Below, piece by piece: positions 21,423 to 28,485 of a DNA stretch of 28,485 nucleotides. The stretch is from a virus: positions 1 to 28,485 of IMG/VR virus record IMGVR_UViG_3300024518_000326; one strand, given 5' to 3'. Position 1 is the first letter of the stretch, and every line of letters starts with the position of its first letter. Both the position numbers and the translations under genes were made by a program. The notes beneath the pieces are model-generated. The model did no database searches and was not told where the DNA came from. It saw only the letters and a list, made by a program, of their open reading frames with translations.

Positions 21423-22058
21423 ATGAAAGTAAAGATTAAGAAGGGTAAAGAAACAAAGTCTTATAACATTGTAGATAGTTGGGCTGATGTTACTTTAGAG
21501 AAGTGGCAAAGACTTGCAATAGGGAAGAAGTACAAGTCAGAAGAAGCAGTAGAAACTATCAATGCTTTATCGGACATACCTAAGAAGTTGATTAAAGAAA
21601 TGGCTTTGTCAGATGTGGCTACGATTTTTGAAAGACTATCAAGACTTCAGGTCTTGGGTAAACACAAAAAGGTCTTTGAAATAGACGAAGTAGAATACGG
21701 ATTTATGCCTGACTTAGACGAAATAACATTAGGTGAGTACGCAGACTTAGAACACTATATAAAAGAAGGTCTTGAAAAGAATATGCACAAAATAATGGCA
21801 GTATTATTTAGACCTGTTACAAGTCGTGAAGGTAAGCTGTATTCTATTCAGGCGTACAAAGACGGACGACAAAGGGCAGAGAAGTTTAAAAAGAAAATGA
21901 ACGCAAGTCAAGTACAAGAAGCGTTAGTTTTTTTTTGGAATTTAGGAAAAGAACTATTAATGATTTTGCCGTCCTTTTTAATGCAGGTGATGACGAAGAT
22001 ACAGGCGGAAATAAATTTACCGAAAAGTGGGGTTGGTTCGGAATACTCTACCGATTGA
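21423..22058 (+). CDS. Tail assembly chaperone, short (gpG-like) form
   Basis: This 211-residue protein matches the tail chaperone pattern: an N-terminal folded domain (SWADVTLEKWQRLA, a run of helices with SDIPKKLIKEMALSDVATIF, LGEYADLEHYI) and a helical EALVFFWNLG region at about 167-176. Near codon 171 there is a T9 run and a second open frame that continues as the longer form. The residues after the slip (about 172-211) are made only in the unshifted product. Chaperones coat the tape measure during tail assembly. The gene follows late motif copy 5, but the tape measure is unusually about 7 kb away. Confidence 0.8.
   Translation: MKVKIKKGKETKSYNIVDSWADVTLEKWQRLAIGKKYKSEEAVETINALSDIPKKLIKEMALSDVATIFERLSRLQVLGKHKKVFEIDEVEYGFMPDLDEITLGEYADLEHYIKEGLEKNMHKIMAVLFRPVTSREGKLYSIQAYKDGRQRAEKFKKKMNASQVQEALVFFWNLGKELLMILPSFLMQVMTKIQAEINLPKSGVGSEYSTD
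21928..21936 (+). other. T9 slippery site for -1 ribosomal frameshift
   Basis: In the chaperone frame the codons read GTT TTT TTT TGG, containing the slippery heptamer T-TTT-TTT. A -1 slip moves ribosomes into the 21935-22189 frame. A homopolymer sequencing error is the alternative, but overlapping G/GT frames with a slippery run are the known design of this gene pair in siphoviruses. Confidence 0.75.
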
Positions 22059-22189
22059 CAGGTGGGGACTTTTCTAAATTAGACTTCATTACTAAACGAC
22101 CTTTGTTAGAAGCTTTAACTTGGTTATGTTATGAACTTGACTTAAACGAAACACAAAAAGTAAAAAGAAATGAGCATAGACGCAATTAG
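21935..22189 (+). CDS. Frameshift extension of tail chaperone (gpGT-like form)
   Basis: This -1 frame is open for 84 codons and has no good start of its own (only TTG 21935). Joined to residue 171 of the upstream gene it gives a product of about 255 residues spanning 21423-22189. The extension includes FTEKWGWFGILYRLTGGDFSKLDF and a PLLEALTWLCYELDLNETQ helix, a pattern typical of the T part in siphovirus tail chaperones, where the longer form is made as a minor share. It ends 20 bases inside the next gene. Confidence 0.75.
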   Translation: MEFRKRTINDFAVLFNAGDDEDTGGNKFTEKWGWFGILYRLTGGDFSKLDFITKRPLLEALTWLCYELDLNETQKVKRNEHRRN

Positions 22190-22679
22190 ATTTAAGACTT
22201 ACAACAATGTAATAGATACTATAAAATGTGTAGGTGAAGGACACCAACAAATACAAGCAGTAACGACAGGCGACATTTGGGAAGTAGATTTAAACAAAAA
22301 TACTTTATTTCCATTATTGCATATTAACATAGTAAATGTAAATGCAAGTAAAGGACAATTACAGCACAACTTTCAATTAGTCGTAGCTGACTTAGTAGAA
22401 CCTGACGAAAGCGAAAACGAACAGGAAGTATTGTCAGATACTCTTTCTATTATGTTAGACATAGTATCAATATTCAGAAACGGTGAAACACTCTATCACT
22501 ATAATACAGCAAACGGTGAAGAAGCGAGATATTGGACTTCAGACGACTTTACAATAGAGCCGTTTACAGAAAGGTTCGACAATGCTTTATCAGGGTGGGT
22601 AATGAACCTACCTATCGTTATAGAATTTCCTTACGATACTTGTAACATACCAACTTCAGGAGATATATGTGTAAAATAA
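22170..22679 (+). CDS. Tail completion/terminator-like protein
   Basis: This 169-residue protein is alpha/beta with strands TTGDIWEVDL, FPLLHINIVNVNA, HNFQLVVADLV and a C-terminal WVMNLPIVIEFPYDTCNIP block. I associate this pattern with a family found between the chaperone and neck genes of Bacteroidota phages, likely capping the tail tube (terminator role). Its ATG lies inside the chaperone extension (20-base overlap), so translation is coupled. Exact assignment to terminator or another connector remains open. Confidence 0.65.
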   Translation: MSIDAIRFKTYNNVIDTIKCVGEGHQQIQAVTTGDIWEVDLNKNTLFPLLHINIVNVNASKGQLQHNFQLVVADLVEPDESENEQEVLSDTLSIMLDIVSIFRNGETLYHYNTANGEEARYWTSDDFTIEPFTERFDNALSGWVMNLPIVIEFPYDTCNIPTSGDICVK

Positions 22680-22738
22680 AAATAGGCAGATTTACAATAA
22701 CATTAATACCACCAAAAATAATATATAAAATAAAATAA
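22667..22738 (+). CDS. Possible 23-residue peptide
   Basis: ATG at 22667, in another frame from the upstream gene, encodes MCKIKIGRFTITLIPPKIIY and a short end, then TAA one base before the ATG of the next gene. The peptide is basic and strand-like. It may be a real tiny gene or a chance ORF in an A/T-rich gap. Confidence 0.25.
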   Translation: MCKIKIGRFTITLIPPKIIYKIK

Positions 22739-22739
22739 A

Positions 22740-23189
22740 ATGGCAGATTTATCAGTAACAATTTCAGAGGCAGTAACTCTAAACGGAAGCGTCAGGGGAA
22801 CAACAAACACATTAACAGTATCAGACATTATAGATACTTTTGAAAGGGTAGTAACTTGCCCTGCTTTACAAACAACTACTATAGCTACATTTGCTACGAA
22901 TGTTTACGATAGTGTAGGGGCTATTGACACACAAAACGCAAAGTATGTAAGGATAACTAATTTATCAAGTGAATACGATATGGAGTTAGCAGTAGTAGGT
23001 GCAGCAACTTTATACCAAGTACATATAGTAGCAGGACATTCTCACATTATTTGCAGAACAGATGACGGTATGTTAGCAGAAGCAGATACTTCACCTTCAT
23101 TCGGAACTATGGCAGATATAGCAAGCATACAAGCAAGACCAACGGCAGGTTCAGATGTTAGTGTAGAAGTATTTGTAGCGAGTGTCTAA
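22740..23189 (+). CDS. Beta-rich tail-associated structural protein
   Basis: This 149-residue protein starts ADLSVTISEAVTLNGSVRG and is composed of short strands: TTIATFATNVYDSVGAI, KYVRITNLSSEYDMELAVVG and VHIVAGHSHIIC. It ends in DVSVEVFVASV. The composition, with no charged coiled coil, and the RITNLSS pattern resemble phage virion proteins of the tail tip or decoration type. No named family is certain. It overlaps the neck protein gene by 8 bases. Confidence 0.6.
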   Translation: MADLSVTISEAVTLNGSVRGTTNTLTVSDIIDTFERVVTCPALQTTTIATFATNVYDSVGAIDTQNAKYVRITNLSSEYDMELAVVGAATLYQVHIVAGHSHIICRTDDGMLAEADTSPSFGTMADIASIQARPTAGSDVSVEVFVASV

Positions 23190-23724
23190 ACTTAAAAAGA
23201 ATAGTACAGAAAATTATTTAAGACATTTTGCAAAGTCAGTATTAAGACAGGCAAAGAATATCTTAAAGAAGAAGAATAAGGTCGTTTCAGGGAAGCTTCT
23301 AAATAGCTTGAAGTATAGACTTGAAGCCACAAGCAAAGGTTATAACTTAATCTTTAAAGGAAGTAAACACGCAAGTTTTATAGATAAAGGAGTTTCAGGA
23401 ACTAAAGTAACAAGGACTTTTCAAAACATATTCGGTAAAAGACAAAGAAGCCCTTTTAAATACTCTAACAAACAACCACCTGCAAGTGCCTTAGATAAAT
23501 GGATAGTAAGAAAAGGAATAGCACCAAGAACTGAAACAGGGCAATTTATGAGTAGAAAGTCTTTACAATTTTTAATAGCAAGAAGTATAAAATCAAAAGG
23601 TCTTGCAGCTACTTCTTTCTTTTCAAAACCTATGAGCATAGAGTTAGCGAACTTTGATACTGAACTATTAAAAGCTTTTAAAACAGATGTAATAACACAT
23701 TTTGAAACAATAGAACTAAAATGA
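23182..23724 (+). CDS. HK97 gp10-like neck/minor tail protein
   Basis: This 180-residue basic protein starts at a GTG overlapping the previous gene. The family pattern is clear: an N-terminal helix with FAKSVLRQAKNILKKKNKVVSGKLLNSL, then FIDKGVSGTKVTR, SPFKYSNKQPPASALDKWIVRKGI and a TGQFMSRKSLQFLIARSI block. Such proteins sit at the head-tail joint. The stop overlaps the next gene by 4 bases (ATGA). Confidence is good for family, less for exact position in the virion. Confidence 0.7.
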   Translation: MSKLKKNSTENYLRHFAKSVLRQAKNILKKKNKVVSGKLLNSLKYRLEATSKGYNLIFKGSKHASFIDKGVSGTKVTRTFQNIFGKRQRSPFKYSNKQPPASALDKWIVRKGIAPRTETGQFMSRKSLQFLIARSIKSKGLAATSFFSKPMSIELANFDTELLKAFKTDVITHFETIELK

Positions 23725-25193
23725 CAATACAACAAATACCACTTTATAGAATGTTAGCTACTGACGAAGAAATAATCTTTGTAGTAGAAGACACAGCAAT
23801 AGTATCAACAAATTTTAAGGTAAAATTTATAGCGGAAGTGTACTTAGGGGCAACAGGTGCAAGCCCTTTTACACAAACTAAAATAGCAACTTTAAAGGTA
23901 ACACCGAACAACGCAGGTTCAGGAATATTTGACTTCTCAAGGATATTAGAAGCGTATGTAAGCCCTGACTACTTGGGTGGCGAAACGATAAACGCAGGTG
24001 GTACGCAATATTATTCACAATACAATACAACAAGTTTTTCAGACACCCAACCACACTCTATACATCAGATAGATAAACATTCTACGAATAGAAATGTATG
24101 TAAAATTTTCGCAGTTAAATTCAAAGTAGAATACGCAACTACACAGACAGGAACTTTAACAACTACTTCTCCGTTACTTTCACCTTTCTTCTATATTCAC
24201 AATGCAGTAAGACAAGAAGACGACACACTTGCTATTGAAAGTTCCTCAGGGTTTTTCGGATATAACTATCACTTTAATAATTATGTCCTTAACTCTACTG
24301 ACGGCAAGTTTTTAACTAACGCACCAACTACACAATATATAGGTCTTGCTGATTATTGTACTATTGCTTACTTTAATCAAAGTGACTCAGCAGCAGGAAG
24401 TAATAATGCAGGAACTTTATTAGGTGATATAGTAGGTACATCAGGTGCAGCAAGAAGATTAGTAAAAAAGATAGAAATTCAATTCTACTATAACGGAAGT
24501 ACAACAGGTAGCTCTATATCACACACTAACGCTACAAGTAATGGTTCTCTAACTTGGCAAACAACCACACCAAAAGCACGAATACAATATACAGGAATAG
24601 GAACGGCTAACATTATCGGTGCAGGTAATTCACTACCTGCGAATTGGGATTACTATACAGTAGTTGCTTATGATGACACAACTACAGTTATTTCAGACAC
24701 TTACAAGTTCTACAATCAAGAGGTCTGTAAAGGATTTGAGAAGTTTCGTCTAACTTGGCTAAATCGTTTAGGGGTTTGGGATTACTTTAACTTCACGAAA
24801 AAGAATGTACGCAAAGTAAATTCTAAAAGAGAAACCTACCAACAAATAAAAGGAAGTTGGAACGAAAAGACATATAAGAAGCACGGATATAAAGGTGGAA
24901 CTAAAACATTTTCTACAAACTCTAAAGAAGTAGTTACTTTACAAACCGACTTCATAACAGAAGAAGCAGCGTCTTGGTTAGAAGAACTATTTACAAGTCC
25001 TGATGTCTTTGTTTTGCAAGAACGAAGCACAGATAGTTCATTAGGTACAATAAAAAATTTAGTAAACAAATATGTTCAACCTTGTGTAGTTACGACTTCA
25101 AGTTATACAAAAAAGACAACTGCAAACGACAAATTAAAACAATACACAATAGATATAGAAATGTCGCACAATAAACGAATACAAAAAGCTTAA
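23721..25193 (+). CDS. Distal tail/minor structural protein
   Basis: This 490-residue, strand-rich protein begins with a small domain (IPLYRMLATDEEIIFVVED, then a GSGIFDFSRILEAYVSP segment). A Ser/Thr-rich middle follows, and a C-terminal part has FRLTWLNRLGVWDYFNF, which I associate with distal tail proteins in Bacteroidota siphophages. The end (AASWLEELFTSPDVFVLQERS) is typical of ring-forming tail proteins that link the tube to the baseplate. It lies between the neck protein and the largest tail protein, with one-base overlap to the latter. A Dit-like role is likely but not proven. Confidence 0.65.
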   Translation: MTIQQIPLYRMLATDEEIIFVVEDTAIVSTNFKVKFIAEVYLGATGASPFTQTKIATLKVTPNNAGSGIFDFSRILEAYVSPDYLGGETINAGGTQYYSQYNTTSFSDTQPHSIHQIDKHSTNRNVCKIFAVKFKVEYATTQTGTLTTTSPLLSPFFYIHNAVRQEDDTLAIESSSGFFGYNYHFNNYVLNSTDGKFLTNAPTTQYIGLADYCTIAYFNQSDSAAGSNNAGTLLGDIVGTSGAARRLVKKIEIQFYYNGSTTGSSISHTNATSNGSLTWQTTTPKARIQYTGIGTANIIGAGNSLPANWDYYTVVAYDDTTTVISDTYKFYNQEVCKGFEKFRLTWLNRLGVWDYFNFTKKNVRKVNSKRETYQQIKGSWNEKTYKKHGYKGGTKTFSTNSKEVVTLQTDFITEEAASWLEELFTSPDVFVLQERSTDSSLGTIKNLVNKYVQPCVVTTSSYTKKTTANDKLKQYTIDIEMSHNKRIQKA

Positions 25194-27952
25194 TGTCAGT
25201 ACAACTTATACTATACCCACAACACCACAACGGTTATTCCTTCACTACTCAAAATGTATTTAACGAATATGTAGCAGACGGATATTTTGCGAATGGGCTT
25301 GATTTAGTTTCAGGAACGACACATAGCCAACCATCACACGCAGTATTAGCGACTACTATTCCTATAAGTGCTTGGAGGGGGTGGCACTCTACAGGTGGTG
25401 GTTATTCAAGTACAACCGCCCCTTCAACAGGTTCAGCAGGTTTAACTTTAACTTCGTCAAGTGTAGATACATCAAGTACAGGAATATTCCAACTAATAGG
25501 AAATCTAACAGCAGGAGTATCTTATGAATTAACAATTACCATTTCTTCTTTTGCTTCAGGAATGTTATTTTTGGGCAACGTATGGAATAGTTTTTGGACG
25601 GTTGGGGGTACAGGTTACGCTAACTTAGCTAATAGTTCTACCGCCTTTGTTACAGGAAGTGTAGTAGCAGGAAAAATAACACATACTTTTACTGCTTTAG
25701 GAAGTGGTGATAATGAAGTATTAGTTTTGGACTATCAAAACGATAACGGTGCGAGTTTAATCATAGACAGTATATCAATAAAAGAAACACAAGCTGTACC
25801 GTCAGGAATTTACACAGACCTTTCAGACGGTCAAGTTATCTGCGACTTATACGAAGACGAAGCAATACCTTTAAGTTTAAGTATAGACGACTTTAAGAAT
25901 GTAGCAGAAAAGACACAGTCTTATTCAAAAGACTTTCACTTACCAAACACAAAACGAAACAACAAAATATTTAGTCATATATTTGAAGTAACAAGAACAA
26001 CAGACGCTTTTAGTTTCAACCCTTATGTAAAGACTAAGGCAATTTTAAAAGAAGATAGCTATACACTCTTTGAGGGGTTCTTACAGTTAATAGACATAAA
26101 CGACAAAGAAAGTGAAATAAGCTACAATGTCAATTTGTATTCAGAAGTAATAACTTTAGCAGATACACTTAAAGAAAGTAATTTATATGATTTAGATTTT
26201 ACCGAATTAGAACACGATTACACATCAACACAAATAAAAAATAGTTGGAATAACAGCGGAACAGGTGTAAGTTATAATAATGCAGGGACTTCAGGATTTA
26301 GAGATGCTAACGACACAGTAAAATATCCTTTTATTGATTGGACGCATACCTTCCTTATGGACGCAAATAATCTTCCTGAATTAAATTCTTTAGAAGAAGC
26401 ATTTAGACCTTGTATTCAGGTAAAATATTTGATAGACAGAATTTTTCAATCTACACCTTTTACTTTTCAAAGTACCCTTTTCGATAGTGCAGATTTTAAA
26501 AAGTTGTATATAGACTTTAATTGGGGTGGTGATAATGCTCCTTTTGATATACAAAATACAGAAAATGCAAGGACTAATGTTTCTACTTTAGCAGGTGGCT
26601 CTTATACAACTATGCCACAAGCTAATAATAATTTTAATTCAGATTTTGGATATAGTGCAGGAGTATATACTGCACAATATGATAATCAAACTTATGATAT
26701 TTCTTTCATTTTCACTACAAGACTTCAGAACCCTACAGGTTCACCACAAACTTTCACAGGTGACTCGAGGTGGAAAATAGTAAAGGGGGGTGTAACAACT
26801 TACTCAAATATACAATCATTTACAAGTATTATTCCTGCAAGTACCACACAAGACGCAATTTATTCAGGAAGTTTAGTAGAAACTTTAGAAGATGGGGACA
26901 CTTTAACACCTGAATTTAAAGAAAGCATAGCAGGTTCAATATTATGGACGAGTGAACCAAGTGCTACGACAGGTCAAACATTTGACACCGTAGTAAGTAT
27001 AAGTAGCCCAATTATTACAACAAGCATAATATTACAAACATTAAGAGGTGAATTAAGTCAATGGGAGTTTCTTAAAGGTATTATGACTATGTTTAATTTA
27101 ATCAGTATATCAGATAGAGATAATCCTAATAATATTATTATAGAACCTTATGCAGATGTCTTTATAACTAATTCAGATAGCACTAAGCATAATTGGACAG
27201 ACAAAGTAGATGTTTCAGAAATAAACTTAAAACCTTTGTCTAAACTAACTAAAAAAACAATATTCAAATTTGTAGAAGACGAAGACGACTATGCTTTTAA
27301 TAATTATAAAAATTCAGTAGGTGGTCATTTATACGGAAGTAAAATATATGACGCTTCAGCATTAACTTTATTAACAGGGGAAGAAGAAATAATAGCTGAA
27401 CCTTATGCAGCAACAGTAAGTAAACCTTTAATGCCGTATTTAACGAATTTTATAGTTCCTGCAATTTACTCTTTAAATGATGACGGAACTACAGAAGGTT
27501 TTGAAAATGAACCAAGAATACTATATAATAATGGTGTAAAAACATTACAAGTCGCAAATACATATAAAATACCTGCTCAAAATGGTGTAGTCGCAAGTAC
27601 AGAAACCGACTTTTTACAATTTAGTCATTTAACGGATATACCTACTATTGTGAGTTCACCACCTGTTGCTACCGACACAAGAGATTTTCATTTTGGCGAA
27701 TGTCAATTAATACAACCTATTGGTGACGCAACTATTAATAATTTATACAATATATATTATTCGCCTTATTATGACGAACTCTATAATTCTGACACCAGAA
27801 TAATGACTATGAAAGTCAATCTAACACCTGCTGATATTCAAAACTTTAAATTTTACGATACAGTAGTTGTTAAAAATAGAGAATACAGAGTAAACAAAAT
27901 AGAATATAAACCAAACACTTTAGCAAAAGTTGAATTTATACTTATACCTTAA
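25193..27952 (+). CDS. Large tail tip/baseplate protein with jelly-roll domain
   Basis: This 919-residue protein is the largest in the window. A beta-sandwich like a carbohydrate-binding module is seen at about 85-200 (FQLIGNLTAGVSYELTIT, LVLDYQNDNGASLIIDSISI). After it comes the family core: IPLSLSIDDFKNVAEKTQSY, SKDFHLPNTKRNNKIF, and a long series of strands ending in KFYDTVVVKNREYRVNKIEY, typical of the hub-like proteins of Bacteroidota phage tails. It probably forms the tail tip and may bind surface sugars. It overlaps its neighbours by one base at both ends (TAATG), so the tail tip genes are translated as a unit. Confidence 0.7.
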   Translation: MSVQLILYPQHHNGYSFTTQNVFNEYVADGYFANGLDLVSGTTHSQPSHAVLATTIPISAWRGWHSTGGGYSSTTAPSTGSAGLTLTSSSVDTSSTGIFQLIGNLTAGVSYELTITISSFASGMLFLGNVWNSFWTVGGTGYANLANSSTAFVTGSVVAGKITHTFTALGSGDNEVLVLDYQNDNGASLIIDSISIKETQAVPSGIYTDLSDGQVICDLYEDEAIPLSLSIDDFKNVAEKTQSYSKDFHLPNTKRNNKIFSHIFEVTRTTDAFSFNPYVKTKAILKEDSYTLFEGFLQLIDINDKESEISYNVNLYSEVITLADTLKESNLYDLDFTELEHDYTSTQIKNSWNNSGTGVSYNNAGTSGFRDANDTVKYPFIDWTHTFLMDANNLPELNSLEEAFRPCIQVKYLIDRIFQSTPFTFQSTLFDSADFKKLYIDFNWGGDNAPFDIQNTENARTNVSTLAGGSYTTMPQANNNFNSDFGYSAGVYTAQYDNQTYDISFIFTTRLQNPTGSPQTFTGDSRWKIVKGGVTTYSNIQSFTSIIPASTTQDAIYSGSLVETLEDGDTLTPEFKESIAGSILWTSEPSATTGQTFDTVVSISSPIITTSIILQTLRGELSQWEFLKGIMTMFNLISISDRDNPNNIIIEPYADVFITNSDSTKHNWTDKVDVSEINLKPLSKLTKKTIFKFVEDEDDYAFNNYKNSVGGHLYGSKIYDASALTLLTGEEEIIAEPYAATVSKPLMPYLTNFIVPAIYSLNDDGTTEGFENEPRILYNNGVKTLQVANTYKIPAQNGVVASTETDFLQFSHLTDIPTIVSSPPVATDTRDFHFGECQLIQPIGDATINNLYNIYYSPYYDELYNSDTRIMTMKVNLTPADIQNFKFYDTVVVKNREYRVNKIEYKPNTLAKVEFILIP

Positions 27953-28485
27953 TGGATTATAAAAAAGGACATACAATAAAACCTAAAGTCGTATTATCAA
28001 ACGGTGAAGTTGTTTTTACTGACGGAACGAATGATGTATCACCTAATCAAGTAAGTTGCGAAGCATACGGTTATACTTTTGACAAAACAACAGGAACTTG
28101 TAGTGCTTTTAGATATAGCCCAAAATTAAATAAAAGATTTGGAAATGAAGAAAATAGAAAACAAGGAAAAAATAATATAACCGAAACTAATACAATTAAT
28201 TCTTTTATTAATGGTCAAGAAAACAAAACAAAAGGTAATAATAGAAACTTACTGATAAATGGCGAAAACCACGAAGTCAGTAATGGAATAAATAACGCTT
28301 CAGTTTTTGGAACTTACGGAAAAGTAAAAAATCAAGGTGAAGTAGTAATTGGTGGTGGCGAAGCGTTAGGTCTTAATCAAACATCAATAGTACAACTTGC
28401 AGGAGAAACATCAGGTTGGTATAATACAATGTCTTTAGATTTTGACGGTACAAATGACTATGTAGATGTAAGCGGTGTAGATACA
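27952..28485 (+). CDS. LamG-domain tail fibre/adhesin, N-terminal part (3' partial)
   Basis: This open frame starts with a TAATG overlap and runs off the window; it joins in frame to base 2 of the window (about 500 residues in total). It begins MDYKKGHTIKPKVVL. A small Cys-containing region (residues about 36-56) is followed at about 70-145 by repeating Asn/Gly-rich units of 12-15 residues (INGQENKTKGN, INGENHEVSNG, VFGTYGKVKNQ, VVIGGGE). These resemble the coiled beta-roll of trimeric adhesin heads. The LamG domain begins near residue 161. It is a likely receptor-binding fibre, encoded next to the tail tip protein. Confidence 0.75.
   Translation, partial: MDYKKGHTIKPKVVLSNGEVVFTDGTNDVSPNQVSCEAYGYTFDKTTGTCSAFRYSPKLNKRFGNEENRKQGKNNITETNTINSFINGQENKTKGNNRNLLINGENHEVSNGINNASVFGTYGKVKNQGEVVIGGGEALGLNQTSIVQLAGETSGWYNTMSLDFDGTNDYVDVSGVDT
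28323..28485. repeat. Terminal direct repeat, right copy (genome closure overlap)
   Basis: Matches 1-163 with three silent differences (28449, 28452, 28473). See the left copy for the interpretation as a circular overlap. Confidence 0.85.

Noticed and set aside
26595-26780. Out-of-frame 61-codon ORF within the large tail tip gene
   Set aside because: It is wholly inside a continuous, well-supported gene and has low-complexity Ile/Leu-rich sequence.

Overview
This window reads as one small tailed phage (siphovirus type) genome from a Bacteroidota host, most likely a flavobacterium. The DNA is AT-rich and every convincing gene is on the + strand. Start codons follow A/T-rich leaders with no Shine-Dalgarno sequence. 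The best early promoter has the Bacteroidota form TTG-N20-TAnnTTTG. The last 163 bases repeat the first 163 with three silent mismatches, and the gene cut by the right end continues in frame at the left end. The simplest reading is a complete, circularly closed genome of about 28,322 bp carrying a short overlap. No integrase, repressor, transposon, CRISPR array or tRNA was seen.

Layout, read as a circle. The early/replication block (14253-19629) starts from a strong promoter at 14176-14206. It encodes an SSB-like protein, a DnaA domain IV-like DNA-binding protein, a winged-helix replication initiator, a possible PDDEXK nuclease, NinG, a sigma-like factor, two small zinc-binding proteins and a NinB-like protein. 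The late block then gives TerS and TerL (19645-21295), a tail assembly chaperone with a probable -1 frameshift (21423-22189), a tail completion protein, a neck protein, large distal tail proteins (22170-27952) and a LamG fibre that crosses the window ends (27952 to the end, then 2-1132). It continues through the tape measure (1136-2728), the capsid block with XkdF-like protease, scaffold and major capsid protein (2773-6334), the tail tube protein (6359-6916) and a terminator. After that come a set of small and LamG/ConA-like virion proteins (7055-9920), a portal with an extra C-terminal domain (9933-11795), a connector, a lysis block with two holin-like membrane proteins and a DUF5675 protein (12442-13322), and a metallophosphoesterase (13312-14028).

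The most unusual signal is an exact 13-base motif, TTTCTATTATATA, found five times (2744, 4751, 7028, 19630, 21403). Every copy lies in a gap just before a late gene and none lies in the early block. The early block encodes its own sigma-like factor, so a phage-specific late promoter class is a testable hypothesis. Other points of interest are a candidate origin inside the initiator gene, LamG/ConA proteins placed inside the head module and sharing an N-terminal peptide, an 11-residue poly-lysine mini-ORF before the scaffold gene, and an unusual head and tail gene order.
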